A stretch of DNA of 64,000 bases. It comes from Aegilops tauschii subsp. strangulata (taxonomy: Eukaryota > Streptophyta > Magnoliopsida > Poales > Poaceae). Numbering within the stretch: the first letter of the stretch is position 1; every line of letters starts with the position of its first letter. Both the position numbers and the translations under genes were made by a program. The notes under the pieces were generated by a model. The model made no database searches. It was given only the letters and a program-made list of their open reading frames with translations, and was not told the origin of the DNA. This document shows positions 34,466 to 45,028 of the stretch, piece by piece. The DNA is taken from positions 376,131,633 to 376,195,632 of the forward strand of contig NC_053039.3 in NCBI RefSeq assembly GCF_002575655.3, written 5' to 3'.

Positions 34466-34862
34466 TGATAACCCACAAGTATAGGGGATCACAATAGTTT
34501 TCGAGGGTAGAGTATTCAACCCAAATTTATAGATCCGACACAAGGGGAGCCAAAGAATATTTGAAGGTATTAGCAGCTGAGCTGTCAATTCAACCACACC
34601 TGGAGATTAATTATCTGCAGCAAGGAATTAGTAGCAAAGTAATATCATAGTTTTGATAGTAGTGACAATAGCAATGGTAACGGTAACAGTGATAGCAATA
34701 ATTTTGTAGCAAGTGCAATAGTAACGATAGCAGTAGTAACTTAGCAGAAACAATATAAGATAAATTCGTAGGCATTGGATCGGTAATTTGTTGGATGATA
34801 TTCATCTTGTGACAGTCATAACCTAGGGCAATACGGCACTAGCTCTAGTTCATAAATATAAT
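34466..34862 (-). mobile_element. Gypsy element, left LTR, first piece (tentatively Fatima-like)
   Basis: Starts TGATAACCCACAAGTATAGG, which I know as an LTR terminus of an abundant Triticeae Athila-type Gypsy family (family name tentative). It stops at 34862 and resumes at 61068. The last five bases, ATAAT (34858-34862), are the target duplication of the inserted element. Rejoined, the LTR is about 1.4 kb. Confidence 0.8.
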
Positions 34863-35656
34863 TGTCGGAGTAATTGGCCACGGATACCCCGAAGACAGCG
34901 AGACAATAATTCAAGACATCGGGGCTAGCAAAGCCCCTCAGTCCGACTGCCCGGCTGCTCCTGCCGGCTCCCCGACCGACTGCTCTGCCCGGCCGGCTGC
35001 CGACTGCGCCGACCAGCCGGCTGCCGACTGCGCCGACCAGCCGGCTGCCGACTGTAGCCCGACCCGACACCGACAAGACACCGACGAGATGGATGTACCT
35101 GAGCACTGTACACGCGACACCCCAGCCATCATGTACAGTGACACTTGTCCCTAGGCACTATTTATGAAGTGACCCAGGGGATAAGTGTGACACCCCACCA
35201 TGCCTAGCCCATGCCACTACCTAGCTTACATCCTAAGCTACCTCACACTATAAAAGGAGGCCTCATCCATCCATCCAGGAGGATGGACTCTCACGCACCC
35301 ACACTCAAGCAAGCTAGCAAGCTAGCTAGCCATCGATCCATCCACACACACGTATGAGTACACATACTCGTTCGGCCACACATGGCCAGGCACATGTGCC
35401 ACACTAGCTAGCTAGCTCCCATTGCTACTGATCTCAGATACAGCTCCAGGAGCACCGTGTACTGTCCGATGTATACCACAGATATTCAGACATGCAGGAG
35501 TAGGGGTATTATCTCTCCGGAGAGCCCCTAACCTGGGTAAACTACCGCGTGCTACTCGCATACCCGCTCCCGGGCCTATCAGCAACACTCTTACCCTCAC
35601 TCTAAGCCCTTGTGGCATCTATCGACTCGCAAGCCCCCCGTGAGAATACCACGACA
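34863..35656 (+). repeat. 5' LTR of the pol-less host element
   Basis: 794 bp, TG...CA. It contains degenerate CCGACTGCC/CCGGCTGCC repeats (34935-35055), a TATA-like CTATAAAAGG at about 35250 and CTAGCAAGCTAGC duplications near 35310 that the 3' copy lacks. Confidence 0.92.
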
Positions 35657-36274
35657 GTTGGCGCCCACCGTGGTGTGGTAGTACTACTATGCTACCACGC
35701 TGCTGCTGGTTTCGTAGTCCGGGCGGGACCATCTTCGCCATCACCGCCGCGGCGTCGCGCCGTCTCTCCGGTAGCGCTCGGGGGCTCGACTTCGACCCGC
35801 CCCCAGAGCGGCCGCGCGGGATGGCGCGTCCTTGTCGTCGGCCTCGCCGCCTTCGTCATCACCACCGTTGCGACGCCAGATGTCCGTCCGCACGCGCGCC
35901 GCGCGCGGTGCCTCGCTTCGGTTGGCCGCATCCATCCACGCACCGCTCGCGTATGCTCCCCTCCGCGTTGCGCCTTGCTTCGGCTGAAACGCATGTTCAC
36001 TCCTCCACATACCATCTTTGCGAGCTAGCTAGATGCAAGTCATATAGTGGTCAAACCATAGCCATAAACTATCCATTCGCTAGCCTGATGCAAGTCGGAT
36101 ATTGCCCGTGTAGTGGTCAGGTAGTAGCCATGCATCAGTCACACAGTGGCTAGACAATGGTCTTGCTCGGCCCGACGCCCAGCCCCGTGCTGCTGCCGCA
36201 GGCAGCGCTCCACCACTCGCGGCCGTCGTCGCGCTCCCCGCGCTGGTGCTGCTCCTCGCCGTCGCGCTCGCACC
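35657..36274 (+). other. Internal 5' piece of the pol-less host element
   Basis: Primer-site region, then GC-rich sequence and a small repeat of GATGCAAGTC...GTAGTGGTCA words (36030-36130). The open frame 35612-36028 crosses the LTR border, shows no gag features and is not called. It ends at GCACC (36270-36274), the target duplication of the Copia element. Confidence 0.6.
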
Positions 36275-37989
36275 TGTTGGGGATCGTAGCAGAATTTTAA
36301 AATTTCCTACGCATCACCAAGATCCATCTATGGATTATACTAGCAACGAGGGGAAAGGAGTGCATCTACATACCCTTGTAGATCGCGAGCGGAAGCGTTC
36401 CAATGAACGAGGTTGATGGAGTCGTACTCGCCGTGATCCAAATCACCGATGACCGAGTGCCGAACGGACGGCACCTCCGCGTTCAACACACGTACGGAGC
36501 AGCGACGTCTCCTCCTTCTTGATCCAGCAAGGCGGAAGGAGAGGTTGATGGAGATCCAGCAGCACGACGGCGTGGTGGTGGATGTAGCGGGATCTCGGCA
36601 GGGCTTCGTCAAGCTTCTGCGAGAGGGAGAGGTGTTGCAGGGGAGGAGGGAGGCGCCAAAGGCTGTAGTGGTGCTGCCCTCCCTCTCCCCTCTTTATATA
36701 GGCCCCCCCCCCCCCGGGGGGGGGGGGGGCGCCGGCCAAGAACCCATCTATGGGGGGGGGGCGGCCAAGGGGGGAAACTCCCCCCCCCCAAGTCAAGTGG
36801 GGCGCCCCCCCACCCTAGGGTTTCCAACCCTAGGCGCAGGGGGGAGGCCCATGGGGGGCGCCCCAGCCCACTAAGGGCTGGTTCCCTTCCCACTTCAGCC
36901 CATGGGGCCCTCCGGGATAGGTGGCCCCACCCGGTGGACCCCCGGGACCCTTCCGGTGGTCCCGGTACAATACCGATAACCCCCGAAACTTTCCCGGTGG
37001 CCGAAACTGGACTTCCTATATATAATTCTTCACCTCTAGACCATTCCGGAACTCCTCGTGACGTTCGGGATCTCATCCAGGACTCCGAACAACTTTCAGG
37101 TTTCCGCATACTCATATCTCTACAACCCTAGCGTCACCGAACCTTAAGTGTGTAGACCCTACGGGTTCGGGAGACATGCAGACATGACCGAGACGCCTCT
37201 CCGGTCAATAACCAACAGCGGGCTCTGGATACCCATGTTGGCTCCCACATGTTCCACGATGATCTCATCGGATGAACCACGATGTCGAGGATTCAATCAA
37301 TCCCGTATACTATTCCCTTTGTCAATCGGTATGTTACTTGCCCGAGATTCGATCGTTGGTATCCCAATACCTTGTTCAATCTCGTTACCGGCAAGTCTCT
37401 TTACTCGTACCGTAATGCATGATCCCGTGGCTAACTCCTTAGTCACATTGAGCTCATTATGATGATGCATTACCGAGTGGGCCCAGAGATACCTCTCCGT
37501 CATACGGAGCGACACATCCCAGTCTCGATCCGTGCCAACCCAACAGATACTTTTGGAGATACCCGTAGTGCACCTTTATAGTCACCCAGTTACGTTGTGA
37601 CGTTTGGCACACCCAAAGCACTGCTACGGTATCCGGGAGTTACACGATCTCATGGTCTAAGGAAAAGATACTTGACATTGGAAAAGCTCTAGCAAACGAA
37701 CTACACGATCTTTTATGCTATGCTTAGGATTGGGTCTTGTCCATCACATCATTCTCCTAATGATGTGATCCCGTTATCAATGACATCCAATGTCCATAGT
37801 CAGGAAACCATGACTATCTGTTGATCAATGAGCTACTCAACTAGAGGCTTACTAGGGACACGTTGTGGTCTATGTATTCACACATGTATTACGATTTCCG
37901 GATAACACAATTATAGCATGAACAATAGACAATTATCATGAACAAAGAAATATAATAATAACCATTTATTATTGCCACTAGGGCATATT
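36275..37989 (-). repeat. 3' LTR of the Angela-type element
   Basis: On the plus strand it starts TGTTGGGGATCGTAGCAG; its other border at about 37989 lacks the last seven bases (TCCAACA-type) present in the 5' LTR. The TATA box reads TATATAAAGAGG on the minus strand (about 36689-36700). A long C/G run sits at 36703-36730. Confidence 0.93.
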
Positions 37990-37998
37990 ATTGCCTCT

Positions 37999-40900
37999 AG
38001 TGTTGTCACAGAAGAGAGTCATCGGGCCCGACGCATTGGGAATCACCCTAGGTCGATAATGAACTCCTTCATCCAGACTGCTTCCTGTGCTGCCTCCGAG
38101 GCCGCCATGTACTGTGCTTCACATGTAGATCCCGCCACGACGCTTTGCTTGCAACTGCACCAGCTTACTGCTCCTCCATTCAAAATATACACGTATCCGG
38201 TTTGTGACTTCGAGTCATCCAGTTCTGTGTCGAAGCTAGCGTCGACGTAACCCTTTACGACGAGCTCTTCGTCACCTCCATAAACGAGAAACATATCCTT
38301 AGTCCTCTTCAGGTACTTCAGGATATTCTTGACCGCTGTCCAGTGTTCCATGCCGGGATTACTTTGGTACCTTCCTACCAAACTTACGGCAAGGTTTACA
38401 TCAGGTCTGGTACACAGCATGGCATACATAATAGACCCTATGGCCGAGGCATAGGGGATGACACTCATCTTTTCTCTATCTTCTGCCGTGGTCGGGCATT
38501 GAGCCGTGCTCAATTGCACACCTTGCAATACAGGCAAGAACCCCTTCTTGGACTGATCCATATTGAACTTCTTCATTATCTTGTCAAGGTACGTACTCTG
38601 TGAAAGACCAATGAGGCGTCTTGATCTATCTCTATAGATCTTGATGCCTAATATATAAGCAGCTTCTCCAAGGTCCTTCATTGAAAAACACTTATTCAAA
38701 TAGGCCTTTATACTTTCCAAGAATTCTATATCATTTCCCATCAATAGTATGTCATCCGCATATAATAAGAGAAATGCTACAGAGCTCCCACTCACTTTCT
38801 TGTAAACACAGGCTTCTCCATAAGTATGTGTAAACCCAAACGCTTTGATCATCTCATCAAAGCGAATGTTCCAACTCCGAGATGCTTGCACCAGCCCATA
38901 GATTGAGCGCTGGAGCTTGCATACTTTGTTAGCATTCTTAGGATCGACAAAACCTTCCGGCTGCATCATATACAATTCTTCCTTAAGGAAGCCATTAAGG
39001 AATGCCGTTTTGACATCCATCTGCCATATCTCATAATCATAGTATGCGGCAATTGCTAACATGATTCGGACGGACTTCAGCTTCGCTACGGGTGAGAAAG
39101 TCTCATCGTAGTCAACCCCTTGAACTTGTCGATAACCCTTAGCGACAAGTCGAGCCTTATAGATGGTCACATTACCATCCGCGTCTATCTTCTTCTTAAA
39201 GATCCATTTGTTTTCTATGGCTTGCCGATCATCGGGCAAGTCAGTCAAAGTCCATACTTCGTTTTCATACATGGATCCTATCTCGGATTTCATGGCTTCT
39301 AGCCATTTGTCGGAATCCGGGCCCGCCATCGCTTCTTCATAGTTCGAAGGTTCACCGTTGTCTAACAACATGATTTCCAGGACAGGGTTGCCGTACCACT
39401 GTGGTGCGGAACATGTCCTTGTGGACCTACGAAGTTCAGCAGTAACTTGATCCGAAGCTTCATGATCATCATCATTAACTTCCTCCCCAGTCGGTGTAGG
39501 CACCGCAGGAACATCTTCCCGCGCTGCGCTACTTTCCGGTTCGGAAGGGGTGACTATCACCTCATCAAGTTCCACTTTCCTCCCACTCAATTCTTTCGAG
39601 AGAAACTCTTTCTCTAGAAAGGACCCGTTCTTGGCAACAAAGATCTTGCCTTCGGATCTGAGGTAGAAGGTATACCCAATAGTTTCCTTGGGGTATCGTA
39701 TGAAGACGCATTTTTCCGACTTGGGTTCGAGCTTTTCAGGTTGAAGTTTCTTGACATAAGCATCGCATCCCCAAACTTTTAGAAACGACAGCTTAGGTTT
39801 CTTCCCAAACCATAATTCATACGGTGTCGTCTCAACGGATTTCGAAGGAGCCCTATTTAAAGTGAATACGGCAGTCTCTAAAGCATAGCCCCAAAATGAG
39901 AGCGGTAAATCGGTAAGAGACATCATAGATCACACCATATCCAATAGAGTGCGATTAGGACGTTCGGACACACCGTTTTGCTGAGGTGTTCCAGGCGGCG
40001 TGAGTTGTGAAACGATTCCACATTTCCTTAAGTGTGCACCAAATTCGTGACTCAAATATTCTCCTCCACGATCTGATCGTAAGAATTTTATTTTCCTGTC
40101 ACGTTGATTCTCAACCTCACTCTAAAATTCCTTGAACTTTTCAAAGGTTTCAGACTTGTGTTTCATTAGGTAGACATACCCATATCTACTTAAGTCATCA
40201 GTGAGAGTGAGAACATAACGATATCCTCCGCGAGCCTCAACACTCATTGGATCGCACACATCGGTATGTATGATTTCCAATAAGTTGGTTGCTCGCTCCA
40301 TTGTTCCGGAGAACGGAGTCTTGGTCATCTTACCCATGAGGCATGGTTCGCACGTGTCAAATGATTCGTAATCAAGAGACTCTAAAAGTCCATCTGCATG
40401 GAGCTTCTTCATGCGCTTGACACCAATGTGACCAAGGCGGCAGTGCCACAAGTATGTGGGACTATCGTTATCAACTTTACATCTTTTGGTATTCACACTA
40501 TGAATATGTGTAACATCACGTTCGAGATTCATCAAGAATAAACCATTGACCAACGGTGCATGACCATAAAATATATCTCTCAAATAAATAGAACAACCAT
40601 TATTCTCGGATTTAAATGAGTAGCCATCTCGAATTAAACGAGATCTAGATACAATGTTCATGCTCAAAGCCGGCCCTAAATAACAATTATTGAGGTTTAA
40701 AACTAATCCCGTAGGTAGATGCAGAGGTAGCGTGCCGACGGCGATCACATCGACCTTGGAACCATTCCCGACGCGCATCGTCACCTCGTCCTTTGCCAGT
40801 CTCCGTTTATTCCGCAACTCCTGTTTTGAGTTACAAATATGAGCAACCGCACTGGTATCAAATACCCAGGAGCTACTACGAGTACTGGTAAGGTACACAT

Positions 40901-41759
40901 CAATTACATGTATATCACATATAACTTTGGTGTTGCCGGCCTTCTTGTCCGCTAAGTATTTGGGGCAGTTCCGCTTCCAGTGACCACTTCCCTTGCAATA
41001 AAAGCACTCAGTCTCAGGCTTGGGTCCATTCTTTGACTTCTTCCCGGCAACTGGCTTACCGGGCGCGACAACTCCCTTGCCGTCCTTCTTGAAGTTCTCT
41101 TTACCCTTGCCCTTCTTGAACTTAGTGGTTTTATTCACCATCAACACTTGATGTTCCTTTCTGATCTCCACCTCTGCTGATTTCAGCATTGAATATACCT
41201 CAGGAATGGTCTTTTCCATCCCCTGCATATTGAAGTTCATCACAAAGCTCTTGTAGCTCGGTGGAAGCGACTGAAGGATTCTGTCAATGACCGCGTCATC
41301 CGGGAGATTAACTCCCAGCTGAGACAAGCGGTTGTGTAACCCAGACATTCTGAGTATGTGCTCACTAACAGAACTATTTTCCTCCATTTTACAGCTGAAG
41401 AACTTGTCAGAGACTTCATATCTCTCGACCCGGGCATGAGCTTGGAAAACCATTTTCAGCTCTTCGAACATCTCATATGCTCCATGTTTCTCAAAACGCT
41501 TTTGGAGACCCGGTTCTAAGCTGTAAAGCATGCCGCACTGAACGAGGGAGTAATCATCAGCACACTGCTGCCAAGCGTTCATAACGTCTTGGTTCTCTGG
41601 GATTGGTGCTTCACCTAGCGGTGCTTCTAGGACATAATCTTTCTTGGCAGCTATGAGGATGATCCTCAGGTTCCGGACCCAGTCCGTATAGTTGCTGTCA
41701 TCATCTTTCAGCTTGGTTTTCTCTAGGAACGCGTTGAAGTTGAGGACAACGTGGGCCAT
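37999..41759 (-). pseudogene. Copia gag-pol polyprotein (GAG-PR-INT-RT-RH), broken
   Basis: Makes the particle, protease, integrase and copying enzyme of the element. ATG at 41759. Gag residues 1-250, then the zinc knuckle CFYCKGSGHWKRNC. The protease site reads FDTSAVAHIC, where the family has DTG, so a catalytic-loop Gly is Ser. Integrase: HCRLGHIG...CEPCLMGK, HTDVCDP, TDDLSRY, and the Glu block QQNGVSERPNRTLL. Reverse transcriptase: KARLVAKGYRQ, MDVKTAFLNG, LLLYADDILLMG. RNase H: GYVDASFDTELDDSKSQTG, STCEAQYMAASEA. Stops: TAG at 40122-40124 and TGA at 39930-39932, both explicable as C-to-T changes. A base is lost near 38050, and the frame ends after FCDNT, removing the RNase H end. Confidence 0.93.
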
Positions 41760-43056
41760 TTGATCTACAAGACATATTGTAAAGATTTTAGACTAAGTTC
41801 ATGATAATTAAGTTCATCTAATCAAATTATTCAATGAACTCCCACTCAGATAGACATCCCTCTAGTCATCCAAGTGAAACATGATCCGAGTTAACTAGGC
41901 CGTGTCCGATCATCACGTGAGACAGACTAGTCAAGATCGGTGAACATCTCCATGTTGATCGTATCTTCTATACGACTCATGCTCGACCTTTCGGTCCTCC
42001 GTGTTCCGAGGCCATGTCTGTACATGCTAGGCTCGTCAAGTCAACCTAAGTGTATTGCGTGTGTTCCGAGGCCATGTCTGTACATGCTAGGCTCGTCAAC
42101 ACCCGTTGTATGCGAACGTTAGAATCTATCACACCCGATCATCACGTGGTGCTTTGAAACAACGAACCTTTGCAACGGTGCACAGTTAGGGGGAACACTT
42201 TCTTGAAATTCTTATAAGGGATCATCTTACTTACTACCGTCGTTCTAAGCAAATAAGATGCAAAACATGATAAACATCACATGCAATCAAATAGTGACAT
42301 GATATGGCCAATATCATTTTGCTCCTTTGATCTCCATCTTCGGGGCACCATGATCATCTTCGTCACCGGCATGACACCATGATCTCCATCATTGTGTCTT
42401 CATGAAGTTGTCACGCCAACGATTACTTCTACTTCTATGGCTAACGCGTTTAGCAACAAAGTAAAGTAATTTACATGGCGTTATTCAATGACACGCAGGT
42501 CATACAAAAAAATAAAGACAACTCCTATGGCTCCTGCCGGTTGTCATACTCATCGACATGCAAGTCGTGATTCCTATTACAAGAATATGACCAATCTCAT
42601 ACATCACATATATCATTCATCACATCTTCTGGCCATATCACATCACAAGGCACATGCTGCAAAAACAAGTTAGACGTCCTCTAATTGTTGTTGAAAGTTT
42701 TTACGTGGCTTGTATAGGTTTCTAGCAAGAACGTTTCTTACCTACGTAAAACCACAACGTGATATGCCAATTTCTACTTACCCTTCATAAGGACCCTTTT
42801 CATCGAATCCGTTCCGACTAAAGTGGGAGAGACAGACACCCGCTAGCCACCTTATGCAACTAGTGCATGTCAGTCGGTGGAACCCGTCTCACGTAAGCGT
42901 ACGTGTAAGGTCGGTCCGGGCCGCTTCATCCCACAATGCCGCCGAAACAAGATAAGACTAGTAGCGGCAAGAAGAATTGGCAACATCTACGCCCACAACT
43001 GCTTTGTGTTCTACTCGTGCATAGTAACTACGCATAGGCCTGGCTCATGATGCCAA
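41760..43056 (-). other. Leader (5' untranslated region) of the Angela-type element
   Basis: 1.3 kb between the 5' LTR and gag. It has a perfect 39 bp direct repeat, 42001-42039 and 42061-42099, with a 60 bp period, containing GCCATGTCTGTACATGCTAG. Leaders of BARE-type elements carry dimerisation and packaging signals, and the repeat could be part of that. No coding frame. Confidence 0.8.
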
Positions 43057-44773
43057 TGTTGGGGATCGTAGCAGAATTTTAAAATTTCCTACGAATCACC
43101 AAGATCCATCTATGGAGTATACTAGCAACGAGGGGAAAGGAGTGCATCTACATACCCTTGTAGATCGCGAGCGGAAGCGTTCCAATGAACGAGGTTGATG
43201 GAGTCGTACTCGCCGTGATCCAAATCACCGATGACCGAGTGCCGAACGGACGGCACCTCCGCGTTCAACAGACGTACGGAGCAGCGACGTCTCCTCCTTC
43301 TTGATCGATCAAGGGGGAAGGAGAGGATGATGGAGATCCAGCAGCACGACGGCGTGGTGGTGGATGTAGCGAGATCTCGGCAGGGCTTCGCCAAGCTTCT
43401 GCGAGAGGGAAGGTGTTGCAGGGGAGGAGGGAGGCGCCAAAGGCTGTAGTGGTGCTGCCCTCCCTCTCCCCCCTTTATATAGGCCCCCTGGGAGGGGGGG
43501 GGGGCGCCGGCCAAGAACCCATCTATGGGGGGGGGGCGGCGGCCAAGGGGGGAAACTTCCCCCCCCAAGTCAAGTGGGGCGCCCCCCCACCCTAGGGTTT
43601 CCAACCCTAGGCGCAGGGGGGAGGCCCATGGGGGGCGCCCCAGCCCACTAAGGGCTGGTTCCCTTCCCACTTCAGCCCATGGGGCCCTCCGGGATAGGTG
43701 GCCCCACCCGGTGGACCCCCGGGACCCTTCCGGTGGTCCCGGTACAATACCGATAACCCCCGTAACTTTCCCGGTGGCCGAAACTGGACTTCCTATATAT
43801 AATTCTTCACCTCCGGACCATTCCGGAACTCCTCGTGACGTTCGGGATCTCATCCGGGACTCTGAACAACTTTCGGGTTTCCGCATACTCATATCTCTAC
43901 AACCCTAGCGTCACCGAACCTTAAGTGTGTAGACCCTACGGGTTCGGGAGACATGCAGACATGACCGAGACGCCTCTCCGGTCAATAACCAACAGCGGGA
44001 TATGGATACCCATGTTGGCTCCCACATGTTCCACGATGATCTCATCAGATGAACCACGATGTCGAGGATACAATCAATCCTGTATACTATTCCCTTTGTC
44101 AATCGGTATGTTACTTGCCCGAGATTCGATCGTCGGTATCCCAATACCTTGTTCAATCTCGTTACCGGCAAGTCTCTTTACTCGTACAGTAATGCATGAT
44201 CCCGTGGCTAACTCCTTAGTCACATTGAGCTCATTATGATGATGCATTACCGAGTGGGCCCAGAGATACCTCTCCGTCATACGGAGCGACAAATCCCAGT
44301 CTCGATCCGTGCCAACCCAACAGATACTTTTGGAGATACCCGTAGTGCACCTTTATAGTCACCCAGTTACGTTGTGACGTTTGGCACACCCAAAGCACTC
44401 CTACGGTATCCGGGAGTTACACGATCTCATGGTCTAAGGAAAAGATACTTGACATTGGAAAAGCTCTAGCAAACGAACTACACGATCTTTTATGCTATGC
44501 TTAGGATTGGGTCTTGTCCATCACATCATTCTCCTAATGATGTGATCCCATTATCAATGACATCCAATGTCCATAGTCAGGAAACCATGACTATCTGTTG
44601 ATCAACGAGCTAGTCAACTAGAGGCTTACTAGGGACACGTTGTGGTCTATGTATTCACACATGTATTACGATTTCCGGATAACACAATTATAGCATGAAC
44701 AATAGACAATTATAATGAACAAAGAAATATAATAATAACTATTTATTATTGCCTCTAGGGCATATTTCCAACT
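43057..44773 (-). repeat. 5' LTR of the Angela-type element
   Basis: 1717 bp. It is almost identical to 36275-37989 (single-base changes such as GCATCACC/GAATCACC) and is the complement of the older copy at 6277-7578. The TATA box is near 43471-43482 on the minus strand. Confidence 0.94.
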
Positions 44774-45028
44774 GCACCAGCGCCGGACCGTGTCCCAGCA
44801 GCAACTGCCGCCGCCGCACCTGCCTGCTGCTTCGCCCGTCTCCGCACCAGCGCCGGCCCTGGTCCTCCGCCTCCCGCGCTGCTCTGCCGGGCTCTGGAGC
44901 CGCTGGTCGGCTGCTCCCCTCTGCCTCGCCCGTGCGCCCGCTGGGCCTGGGCCGGCTGTGGCTCCAACCCTCGCCTCCGCTCCGCGCATGCATGCGCGAC
45001 CGACTCCTCCATTGCCGCCCGTAGCTCC
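44774..45028 (+). other. Internal middle piece of the pol-less host element
   Basis: 250 bp of GC-rich sequence trapped between the Copia and the Gypsy insertions, starting with GCACC (Copia duplication) and ending with GCTCC (45024-45028, Gypsy duplication). CCGGCTC/CCGGCC words match the piece after 58277. No gene. Confidence 0.8.

Larger units (their letters stand above)
36275..44773 (-). mobile_element. Angela/BARE/WIS-type Copia retrotransposon, minus orientation
   Basis: 8.5 kb with target duplication GCACC on both sides (36270-36274, 44774-44778). The 5' LTR is 43057-44773, the 3' LTR 36275-37989. Next to the 5' LTR the minus strand reads TTGGCATCATGAGCC, a variant of the initiator-Met tRNA primer site. 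A 1.3 kb leader, gag, protease, integrase, reverse transcriptase and RNase H follow. The end of RNase H, the polypurine tract and the first bases of the 3' LTR are missing. The outermost base next to GCACC at 44773 is T instead of the expected A. Confidence 0.95.

Noticed and set aside
35612..36028. 138-codon frame as a gag gene of the pol-less host element
   Set aside because: It starts inside the LTR, has no gag or zinc-knuckle motif, and the composition is GC-driven.
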